Made by a program: the position numbers and the translations under genes
In this document: piece by piece, positions 22,072 to 28,662 of the stretch
Layout: each line of letters starts with the position of its first letter
How positions within the stretch are numbered: the stretch's first letter is position 1
Source: JAYEHC01 sp964490635
GTDB lineage: Bacteria; Patescibacteriota; Minisyncoccia; JAHIHE01; JAGLIN01
Direction of reading: 5' to 3'
DNA: 28,662 nt
Assembly (NCBI GenBank): GCA_964490635.1
Contig: CAZBCK010000005.1
Location: forward strand, 1 to 28,662
Notes under the pieces: generated by a model
Database searches by the model: none
What the model saw: only the letters and a program-made list of their open reading frames with translations
What the model was told of the DNA's origin: nothing

Positions 22072-23508
22072 TTACACCGAAATACTTTCTACCACCATTA
22101 TTATTATATAAGAAATCAAAATTATCGCGAGACCAATTACCGTATAAGTGACAACCTTCTTTGCTTTGGTTTGTCCGTCAGGATTTGAACCGGAAACCAT
22201 ATAATATACCCCGCCAAGAATAAGAACAAAAAGCGCCAACCCACCGGCTATTGTCAAAAGAAACTCAGCCCCTTCGGTAAACACTAAATCAATATCTTTA
22301 TCATATTTAAAATAATTACCATGATCAGTACTATGTCCCATACTAGGTACGCCTCCGCCAAGAGGCATACAGGCATTTAAAACACCATCCCATAGAAAAC
22401 CGCTATCGCACTCATAACAATCAGTTCCATCGCAACAATCTGTGCCTATTATTTTAGTAGCGTTTGCCAAAGATAAAAAACAGAGTCCGGTGGGACAAAA
22501 ATAAGTGCAGCCGCCCGCGCATGCTCCCGTGCAACATACTCCAAATCCATTATGGTTTATTATTTGAGACGATCCCGTAGCAACATCACAACTTCCTGCA
22601 AGTCCACAATTTGTACCGCCAAAATCTGCTACGCAATTACAGTCAGGATCACCGCCAGTGGCAACACACCCTATTCCATTACAACAACCATCAGCACCGC
22701 AATTACAAGCTACCGCCCCCACGCAATTTCCAGTAACAGGATCAATAATATTAGGATCTATGCAACAATGCCCGTTTACATCGCAAGCATCAACTCCTCC
22801 TCTACAATTAACTCCCGTAAACTCACATGCCAAACCGTTTGTACAACTAGTTCCTACACCTGCTACAGGACCTGCTATTTCATCACAGGCGGTATCTGTC
22901 GTCCCGCAGGCGGATTCAAGCTGACCATCACCATTTCCACTGCAATTTCCAGCATTATTAAGAAATATATTTGCTGCGTTTCCACAATTGCCATTTGCCA
23001 CTCTTTCAAATACTCCGGAACATTTAATACATTTGTCTTCGCTCGCGTCCCAAAATCCCGAATTGAAAAAAACTTCATTCATATCAACCGGATTTATTTT
23101 TCTTACGGTACAAATTCCTCCGTCAAACAATGCGGACGAAAGACCAACTGGACACCTGTCGTGATAACAGACCAATCTATCCGTTGCAGAAGCACTATCA
23201 GCGCAAGATGTTACCGGACCAATAAGATCATATTCAAACTCTGAAAACAATTCATTCATTATTGGTGAATTTATTGATTCTACCGTGCAAGTTCCAGTTC
23301 TACCGCTACAAGCCATACAGCATTCAAAACTTGAAAAGCAATCGGGAGTCATTGCTCCGTCAGTATAACATTCCAGCTCCGTGCTAGGCGTCATACATGG
23401 CGTAGGTATGGTTTTATTCCAAATTCCGGCTTGAGCGGTAAAACCCACAGAAAGAACGAATGAAAAAACAATCCCTGCTATTGATAGAATGCTATTTTTT
23501 GTTTTCAT
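22072..23508 (-). CDS. Cysteine-rich surface protein with C-terminal T4SS-pilin module
   Basis: A 478-aa exported protein: signal peptide about 1-27, then an ectodomain of about 370 residues with 44 cysteines, and a C-terminal two-helix module (405-478; helices about 415-437 and 452-473) joined by SGSNPDGQTKAKK. That loop and the GG(I/V)YY helix end match the CPR T4SS-pilin family. The ectodomain has an internal duplication: CTVESINSPIMNELF (from C74) and CTVRKINPVDMNEVF (from C133), 59 residues apart. EGF-like spacings appear later. It probably sits in the membrane with a disulphide-locked outer part. It follows the DUF333 gene in the same direction, 122 bp away. Confidence 0.75.
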   Translation of the reverse strand: MKTKNSILSIAGIVFSFVLSVGFTAQAGIWNKTIPTPCMTPSTELECYTDGAMTPDCFSSFECCMACSGRTGTCTVESINSPIMNELFSEFEYDLIGPVTSCADSASATDRLVCYHDRCPVGLSSALFDGGICTVRKINPVDMNEVFFNSGFWDASEDKCIKCSGVFERVANGNCGNAANIFLNNAGNCSGNGDGQLESACGTTDTACDEIAGPVAGVGTSCTNGLACEFTGVNCRGGVDACDVNGHCCIDPNIIDPVTGNCVGAVACNCGADGCCNGIGCVATGGDPDCNCVADFGGTNCGLAGSCDVATGSSQIINHNGFGVCCTGACAGGCTYFCPTGLCFLSLANATKIIGTDCCDGTDCYECDSGFLWDGVLNACMPLGGGVPSMGHSTDHGNYFKYDKDIDLVFTEGAEFLLTIAGGLALFVLILGGVYYMVSGSNPDGQTKAKKVVTYTVIGLAIILISYIIIMVVESISV

Positions 23509-23577
23509 AAAAATAAATAAATATTACTTGTACAACAAAATCAAAATTTTCACGGCTGGACAAAAGTTTGACTAACT

Positions 23578-23591
23578 ATCGTAAGTACGAT
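23578..23591. promoter_or_regulatory. Palindrome upstream of the 478-aa gene
   Basis: ATCGTA-AG-TACGAT, two 6-bp arms around 2 bp, about 70 bp upstream of the ATG of the 478-aa gene. It may be an operator or a chance palindrome. Confidence 0.3.
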
Positions 23592-23630
23592 ATAAAAAAC
23601 CAAATACCACCTACATATCATCCTTGCGCG

Positions 23631-24704
23631 CTATTTTGTTTTATCGCGATAAACACTATTGTTTTTCTTTTCCCTTTTATAAATAATGAGTGCTGCTATT
23701 CCCGCAACTATCAAAGCTGCTATCACAAGAGCGTATATAAAAAATTTATTTTCCACCTTAGGCGAACAATCCTGCGGACAGTTCTGTTCATTCTCTCCTC
23801 CTTCACATTTACCGTCAACATTGCAAATTGAAACCGGAGGAATTTCCGCCGTTTTTTCAATATAGGAAAATTCTTTTTCTAATCTTGATTTCAAACCACC
23901 TTCTTCCAAAAAATTTACCCAGAGAGAGAAAGTGCCAACTTTGCTCGACTGAAAAGTGGCAAGATTATTTTCAAAAACTAAATATTTAATTTCACCGTCA
24001 GGATTCTTGATAGTTGACGAAATATCCAAATCAGCAGGAATAAAGTTTAGTTTAAGATAAATTAATTCGTCTTTATTAAATACTTTGTTTCTTTGAGAAC
24101 AGTTTTTATCCGCGCAAATGTCAACATCTGCCATAATAAGTTTTCCAACGCAATCAAAATCCGTTTCAGGGACACAATCAGGATCGCACAAACCATCTTC
24201 CATTCCATCGCAGTATTTATCAAAAGAGCCTGATGGACAATCTTCGGGACAAGTTTTATAATTTTCTCCCAAAACACATTTGCCGTTCCCGCAAATACCT
24301 CCTTTAAAATCCAACTCCATTAATTTTGCAACTTCAATTTCTTCTCCCTTTTCCAAAACGCAGACAGCGCACTCCGAAGAAAATGGGACAGCGGAACATT
24401 TCTCGGGATTATTTATGGTTTTTAATTCATATCCTTCTTTTTCACAGTAACCATATTCCTCGCCGCATTTGCCTGCTAAAAATTCTTGAGCCGGGCAACT
24501 TTCTGTTTCAGAAAACTTGCAAATACCCATCTGCCCCGCCTCGTTCTCCTTTATAATGTATTCATAACCCATTTCCTTGCAATAAACCGCGGAAGGATTT
24601 TTCAAAGCAAGCGCGGAAGACAAAGAAAAGGACATTACTATTGCAAAAATTACAACTCCCCATCCCATCTTTTTGCATATATTATTATTTTTTATTATTG
24701 TCAT
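23631..24704 (-). CDS. Secreted DUF333 protein with two CxxGxC-type motifs and C-terminal anchor
   Basis: Start chosen at ATG 24704 (357 aa), which gives a normal signal peptide (ends SALALKNPS). A longer frame would overlap the protease gene and lacks one. The mature part opens with a DUF333-like domain (NPSAVYCKEMG to CGEEYG, about 35-84), then CGNGKCVLGENYKTCPEDC (about 138-156), a charged linker, a beta-sandwich region (about 190-285) and a second motif CNVDGKCEGGENEQNCPQDC (about 294-313). One membrane helix (about 322-342) and a basic tail close it. About 22 cysteines in the mature part. Function unknown; it sits between the protease and the 478-aa gene. Confidence 0.75.
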   Translation of the reverse strand: MTIIKNNNICKKMGWGVVIFAIVMSFSLSSALALKNPSAVYCKEMGYEYIIKENEAGQMGICKFSETESCPAQEFLAGKCGEEYGYCEKEGYELKTINNPEKCSAVPFSSECAVCVLEKGEEIEVAKLMELDFKGGICGNGKCVLGENYKTCPEDCPSGSFDKYCDGMEDGLCDPDCVPETDFDCVGKLIMADVDICADKNCSQRNKVFNKDELIYLKLNFIPADLDISSTIKNPDGEIKYLVFENNLATFQSSKVGTFSLWVNFLEEGGLKSRLEKEFSYIEKTAEIPPVSICNVDGKCEGGENEQNCPQDCSPKVENKFFIYALVIAALIVAGIAALIIYKREKKNNSVYRDKTK

Positions 24705-24777
24705 ATTATTGTGTTTAACATTCTTACGCTTTATTATTATTTTAAGCAAAGCGGAAAATATAGTTACTTCTAAAATA

Positions 24778-26526
24778 TTACGGAGACAAAATTCCCTTTG
24801 CATAATCACCATATAAACCAGTTCCAAGCAAACATGTTCCATAATCTAAACTTTCATAACCATCGGAACATAAGGGAACAAAACCGCCCCAGCTGTTTTT
24901 AATAATCCAATATTGATTTACATTGTCGTAGCCAACCAAAACCACAGCATGATTAGGAAATCCGCCGCCACAAGTCCAGATAGCACAACCATCTTTATCG
25001 TTTCCGGGGGAAGGCGGTCCTCCTCCAACATTTATCTCCACATACAAAGGACCATTGTGGACTAAAGCATTCTGTAACTTCGCCTTATTAAACGGAGGAA
25101 GGGTCGTTATGTGGATATTACTACTAACTTTCCATAAATCAATTGGGCTAGCATCATCACATACGGCAGGACAAACACTATTCGCACCAAGATAACTATA
25201 ACAATTTTCGCTTGCTATTCCAGTATCTTTAATAAAGGAAAATGCACATGTCCCCCCTCCGCAATCTGAAAAAGAATGACAAGAAGAAACCAAATATTGT
25301 TCTGAAAGGTCTATATCCAAAGTTGAATTATTTTGCTCTATATTATATTTTGCTTCCATTGATCCAGCTGTAGCAAACGCCCAACAATCATTGCATATCT
25401 GATTTTTAACTGAGGTCATCCAATTTTGACCATTCACATTTCTCCAATCAAAAGAATCTGGAGGAATATGAATATCTATGCTGTCTGTGTCTATCGTGGC
25501 AGCGGCATCAGTAATTATTAAAGTAATTATATGATCCCCGACACTTAAGTTGTTTTTATTAAATGCTTGCAAATTTCCGATATTCCCGTCTAAATTAGAA
25601 TTCCAAGAATAAGTATATGGAGCTGTGCCACCAGCAGCCGAACTATCAAAAGAAACTAAATCTCCACTGCTAAAAGCGTCTTCATCTTTGGGAGAAATAA
25701 TTGACGCTGTTATTAAAGCAGCGGCATTAACCGTGACAACCACCGTATCCATATCTGTCATTCCATCATTATCTATAACTCGCAACTGCGCAGTATATGT
25801 TCCAGCTATCGTGTAAATATGCGTTGTTATTCCAGTAGCCGCATTATTCCAATCATAAGTTCCATCGCCATCAAAATCCCATTCATAATTAACTATTGAT
25901 CCGTCCAGATCTGAAGAAAAAGTGCTGCCGTCAAAATAAACGGTGTCAACATCTTTGTCAACCGTAGCTGAGGTTCCTACCGGACCCGGAGCGTTTCCCA
26001 CGCGAGCATCAGCTATGGGAGAAACGGCAACCGCAGGAGTGGTCACATTAAAATTAGCCTCCTCTATCCTTGGTCCTGCATCACTGAAAGGAGTGGTTAC
26101 TCCTGTTTGATAAATATTGCCCAAAGTATCAGAAGCGGTAATAAATACTTTATAATTTCCAACAGGCAGAGTAGCTGGAATCGTCAAAGTATTTCCATAG
26201 ACATCATTGCCCGCCGCGCCATCATTATGAGCGCCATCATCAAAAAGATTTATGTTAGCTACCGTTGTTCCTCCACCATTTTTTATTTGCGCCCTAACAT
26301 AAATTACTCCTGAAACATCAACTACCGTAGAGGAAATAACAACGCTACTGCCTCTATCTTGATTTCCCGGTACAACACTGGTTCCGCTTACAGTCGGCTC
26401 TGGCTGGTTAGCAACTTCAAAAGAAGCACTTTGGACAAAAGAGATAACTAAAACACCTATCAAGATACTACTTACAATTAATAATAATTTAGCTTTGAAT
26501 TGGCTTATTTTATTTGTTGTAAACAT
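24778..26526 (-). CDS. Secreted papain-family (C1) cysteine protease with PKD domains
   Basis: A 582-aa protein: signal peptide about 1-34; an Ig-like outer domain (about 45-140) with LFDDGAHNDGAAGNDVYG, as in choice-of-anchor X domains; two PKD domains (about 165-268 and 272-354); and a C1A peptidase (about 356-582). The catalytic set is complete: oxyanion Gln376, nucleophile Cys381 in DCWAFA, His526 in PNHAVVLVGYD and Asn544 in IKNSWG. There is no I29 propeptide before the protease, so activation must differ from that of classical papains. No membrane anchor at the C-terminus. It probably cleaves or matures the neighbouring surface proteins, which is inference. It lies 22 bp after the 215-aa gene. 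Confidence 0.9.
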   Translation of the reverse strand: MFTTNKISQFKAKLLLIVSSILIGVLVISFVQSASFEVANQPEPTVSGTSVVPGNQDRGSSVVISSTVVDVSGVIYVRAQIKNGGGTTVANINLFDDGAHNDGAAGNDVYGNTLTIPATLPVGNYKVFITASDTLGNIYQTGVTTPFSDAGPRIEEANFNVTTPAVAVSPIADARVGNAPGPVGTSATVDKDVDTVYFDGSTFSSDLDGSIVNYEWDFDGDGTYDWNNAATGITTHIYTIAGTYTAQLRVIDNDGMTDMDTVVVTVNAAALITASIISPKDEDAFSSGDLVSFDSSAAGGTAPYTYSWNSNLDGNIGNLQAFNKNNLSVGDHIITLIITDAAATIDTDSIDIHIPPDSFDWRNVNGQNWMTSVKNQICNDCWAFATAGSMEAKYNIEQNNSTLDIDLSEQYLVSSCHSFSDCGGGTCAFSFIKDTGIASENCYSYLGANSVCPAVCDDASPIDLWKVSSNIHITTLPPFNKAKLQNALVHNGPLYVEINVGGGPPSPGNDKDGCAIWTCGGGFPNHAVVLVGYDNVNQYWIIKNSWGGFVPLCSDGYESLDYGTCLLGTGLYGDYAKGILSP

Positions 26527-26548
26527 AAATATTTTTAGTTATTTATTA

Positions 26549-27196
26549 TTAAATGTTTTCCGCTTCAGTACAATTCCCCGCTGTATCACAAGCATCAATA
26601 TCAACAAAGTAAGATCCTAAAGCAACAGACGTCCAAGTGCCTGTATAAAGACTATCCCCAGCCACTAAATCGCCATTCGTACCATCATCAACCAGAGTAA
26701 TAGTAGCGATATCAGGCGATTCGTCAGGATCCTGAATATGGGCTATTGTCGTCGCGGGATTTACTCCCGCAGGAGCCGTAACAGTGGCACTAATAGTAAA
26801 TACAGTTCCAACCGGACCCGAGGGCGGAACGACACTGGCACCGGAAATTGATATAGTTTTCTCTACAAGAATATTATGCATAGTTGATACTATAACATAG
26901 GGAACTAAAACTATTATAAGTCCGATAATAGCAGAAACTACCATTTTCTTTGCTTTTTTCTGCCCATCCGGACTTGATCCGGAAACTGCGTAATAGATGC
27001 CACCAAGAATAAGTATCAACAGAAAGATTCCTCCGATGATTTTCAAAAGATAAAGTGTTAGTTCGTTAACTCTGTCAACAACCGGTCTTTCTAGCCAGGA
27101 AAGCTCAGCGCCAAAAGCGGGAAAAGCGAAAAGCGAAATCGAAAAAATAACAAACGAGAAAAATAATTTCTTTGTGGTTATTTTACACATAGTCAT
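26549..27196 (-). CDS. T4SS-pilin-like protein with C-terminal Ig-like domain
   Basis: A 215-aa exported protein. After a signal-like segment (about 11-30), two helices (about 47-71 and 86-108) flank the loop SGSSPDGQKKAKK, the CPR T4SS-pilin signature; the small-pilin family is normally only about 100 aa. From about 115 it continues as an Ig-like domain with LVDDGTNGDLVAGDSLYTGTW, closely matching the N-terminal domain of the downstream protease. So it is a pilin module fused to a surface domain. It starts the cluster, with an extended -10 promoter upstream. Confidence 0.82.
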   Translation of the reverse strand: MTMCKITTKKLFFSFVIFSISLFAFPAFGAELSWLERPVVDRVNELTLYLLKIIGGIFLLILILGGIYYAVSGSSPDGQKKAKKMVVSAIIGLIIVLVPYVIVSTMHNILVEKTISISGASVVPPSGPVGTVFTISATVTAPAGVNPATTIAHIQDPDESPDIATITLVDDGTNGDLVAGDSLYTGTWTSVALGSYFVDIDACDTAGNCTEAENI

Positions 27197-27223
27197 AAAA
27201 GATAATAGAATTTTAACATTTTT

Positions 27224-27232
27224 ATTATAACA
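27224..27232 (-). promoter_or_regulatory. Extended -10 promoter of the surface cluster
   Basis: Minus-strand TGt-TATAAT (-10 at 27224-27229); the -35 is weak. The leader is about 20 nt. Confidence 0.5.
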
Positions 27233-27280
27233 TATTATTTAAAATCAACATAGGTTAAAAATTAGGTTTCATATCCAAAT

Positions 27281-27303
27281 AAAAAGAACGAGCTGTCGCT
27301 CGT
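27281..27303 (-). terminator. Terminator of the 368-aa gene
   Basis: Perfect 6-bp stem ACGAGC (27288-27293) / GCTCGT (27298-27303), loop TGTC, followed on the minus strand by a T-rich tail. It separates the thioredoxin-fold gene from the surface cluster. Confidence 0.75.
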
Positions 27304-27348
27304 CCTCAATTACTTTATATTTTATTTTCAACGAGACCCATAGATCGT

Positions 27349-28455
27349 CTATCCGCAAGATCCGCTATCGTTTCCTCCTGCTTCTCCAAGACCAAATCCG
27401 GGAGATGGAGCAGCTGAAGACAGTTCCGCCTTGCATTCTTCCGGCTGTTCGCTAAACCCGGAACATATAATTTCAAGCAAGCTCTTTGAATCCCTTCCTG
27501 ACTGAACTTTTTTTCCGTTCACAACCAATCCCGGAGATCCCGCAATCGCGTATTTTTCATTATCTTCTTTATAAACATCAAAAATAGGAAATTTTCCGTT
27601 AAGCCAAGTGTCTTTGTTGTTGAAACTTTCCATAACTTTATATTCTTTGTCTGTAGTCGCTACACAGCTTGCCAATTTTGAGGAATTGATTCCAATTTCC
27701 GCAACACATTTATCTGATTCATCCGCTTCAAGAAAACAATTCAGATAATTTTCCAGTTTGCCCTGTTCTTCTTTTTGAATGCAATATTGCCTCAGCTCTT
27801 CCTGCAATTCTTTTTCACCGTGCATAGAGTAAGTACAAAACTTTAACTCAAAATCAATTTTATCACCCAGCGTTTTAAGAACTGGCAATATTCCTTTTTC
27901 AACTTGAGTACCGTAAGGACAATGGCTCATCACAAAAAGTTCAACTACCGGTTTGTCATTTTTTTCCATCTCTAACACTTCTTTTTCCTTTTCAGCTTTT
28001 GCTTTTTTTTCCGCTTCGCGTTTTTGTTTTTCCATTTCCTCAATATCTATAACTTGCGGAAAGAATTTTTTCCCGTCTTTTGTAAGATATGAATTGATTG
28101 GTTCTTGTCCGCTACCAATATCAACAACCACTTTGTATAAGTCTCCTTCTTCAACAAATTCTTTAATCGTTACTTGGCTGCCCTGTGGCATAAGATTCTC
28201 GTTGATAAACGCTTCAATTTTACTTTTATTTTCTTCAGCTGACAAAACTTTTCCTTCCCCTTTCTTTGTGCCAACATCGTTTTTTTGCAGAAAAAACAGC
28301 GCGGAGGCAATTAGCACAAGCGCGAGCAACCCGACAATAAGCATTTTCTTGCTTTTAGCTGTCTTAGACGCAACATATTTTCCTTCCGTTGTTTCCGGCG
28401 TTTTAATTTCTTCATCCCCAAATTTTTTGGCGGTATCGTTTTTTTGTTCTTCCAT
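27349..28455 (-). CDS. Membrane-tethered thioredoxin-fold protein with single-Cys CPYG motif
   Basis: A 368-aa protein: cytoplasmic start, one helix (about 38-56), a spacer domain (about 72-137), a charged helix (about 139-166), then a DsbA-like thioredoxin fold (about 168-335). The active-site position reads SHCPYGT (C179), so the usual CXXC is CPYG with no second cysteine. The cis-Pro-like SPGLVVNG is at about 307-314. C-terminal tail GSCG-type, rich in Gly/Ser. It is the kind of protein seen often in CPR and archaeal genomes. With one cysteine it may isomerise or hold a disulphide rather than oxidise. Its neighbours are very cysteine-rich. Confidence 0.85.
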   Translation of the reverse strand: MEEQKNDTAKKFGDEEIKTPETTEGKYVASKTAKSKKMLIVGLLALVLIASALFFLQKNDVGTKKGEGKVLSAEENKSKIEAFINENLMPQGSQVTIKEFVEEGDLYKVVVDIGSGQEPINSYLTKDGKKFFPQVIDIEEMEKQKREAEKKAKAEKEKEVLEMEKNDKPVVELFVMSHCPYGTQVEKGILPVLKTLGDKIDFELKFCTYSMHGEKELQEELRQYCIQKEEQGKLENYLNCFLEADESDKCVAEIGINSSKLASCVATTDKEYKVMESFNNKDTWLNGKFPIFDVYKEDNEKYAIAGSPGLVVNGKKVQSGRDSKSLLEIICSGFSEQPEECKAELSSAAPSPGFGLGEAGGNDSGSCG

Positions 28456-28504
28456 ATTTATTGTCTTATTAATTTATTAAATCCGTACTTTTTAAAGTAA
28501 TGCC

Positions 28505-28532
28505 ATTATAGCATATAATTTTTTTTAGTCAA
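28505..28532 (-). promoter_or_regulatory. Promoter of the 368-aa gene
   Basis: Minus-strand -35 TTGACT (28527-28532), a 16-bp spacer, TGc-TATAAT (-10 at 28505-28510). The strongest promoter in the window. The remaining bases to 28662 show no gene. Confidence 0.78.
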
Positions 28533-28662
28533 CTTCATGTACAAGACAAGTACAAAAACTCTACACATAACTATTGTTCTCTTTCTTGCATATAATTAGT
28601 AACTATATTGTAAGATATAATAGCGTTGTTTATACTTTTGGATTAAAATAGAAAATATAATC

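Noticed and set aside
22552..23244. A 230-codon plus-strand open frame
   Set aside because: It is antisense to the Cys-rich gene; the low stop density comes from that gene's codon bias, and its product is not protein-like.

Overview
The window looks like chromosomal DNA of a low-GC member of the Candidate Phyla Radiation (Patescibacteria, Parcubacteria-like). This rests on recognised protein types, not a tree: two proteins carrying the two-helix T4SS-pilin module common in that group, an ECF sigma/MacAB cluster with small secreted partners, a single-cysteine CPYG thioredoxin-fold protein, an AAA_14/DUF4143 ATPase, and many short intergenic inverted repeats. TGA is used as a stop (for example at 140-142 and 15309-15311), so the UGA-glycine code of Gracilibacteria and Absconditabacteria does not apply. 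No tRNA, rRNA, CRISPR array or intact insertion sequence was seen.

Layout. 1-5.0 kb: an ATPase of the AAA_14/DUF4143 type, a repeat-bearing gap, a Na/Pi-cotransporter family gene broken by a frameshift, a GT4 glycosyltransferase and a small membrane protein, all on the minus strand. 5.0-12.1 kb: one long minus-strand cluster read as ECF sigma factor, membrane protein (possible anti-sigma), two small secreted proteins, MacA-like adaptor, MacB ATPase, MacB permease, and a cysteine-rich membrane protein with a DUF4405-like core. It resembles an envelope-stress or efflux regulon under its own sigma factor. 12.1-18.3 kb: a cold-shock gene with a structured leader, trmO, a decayed transposase start, an ABC importer (fused permease plus ATPase, no binding protein), a 64-aa orphan gene with its own promoter, Shine-Dalgarno and terminator, a short TsaB-like protein and a small membrane protein. 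18.5-22.0 kb: a membrane-anchored beta-propeller protein and an RmlD-type reductase. 22.0-28.5 kb: a cell-surface cluster with a 44-cysteine protein ending in a pilin-like helix pair, a DUF333 protein, a secreted papain-like protease with PKD domains, a pilin-like protein with an Ig-like tail, and a membrane-tethered thioredoxin-fold protein.

What stands out. (1) The 22-28.5 kb cluster joins pilin-type membrane anchors, disulphide-rich ectodomains, a C1 protease and a thiol protein in one neighbourhood. This is the best candidate here for an undescribed system, though its function is inference. (2) Almost no gene has a Shine-Dalgarno sequence. The 64-aa gene has a near-perfect one, and several promoters are of the extended -10 type, some placed so that the mRNA would be leaderless. 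(3) The first four gaps of the sigma/MacAB cluster each contain a strong hairpin, one of them a repeat element that supplies the sigma gene's stop codon. (4) Several inverted-repeat elements of about 130-185 bp sit between genes, three of them close to 170-185 bp.
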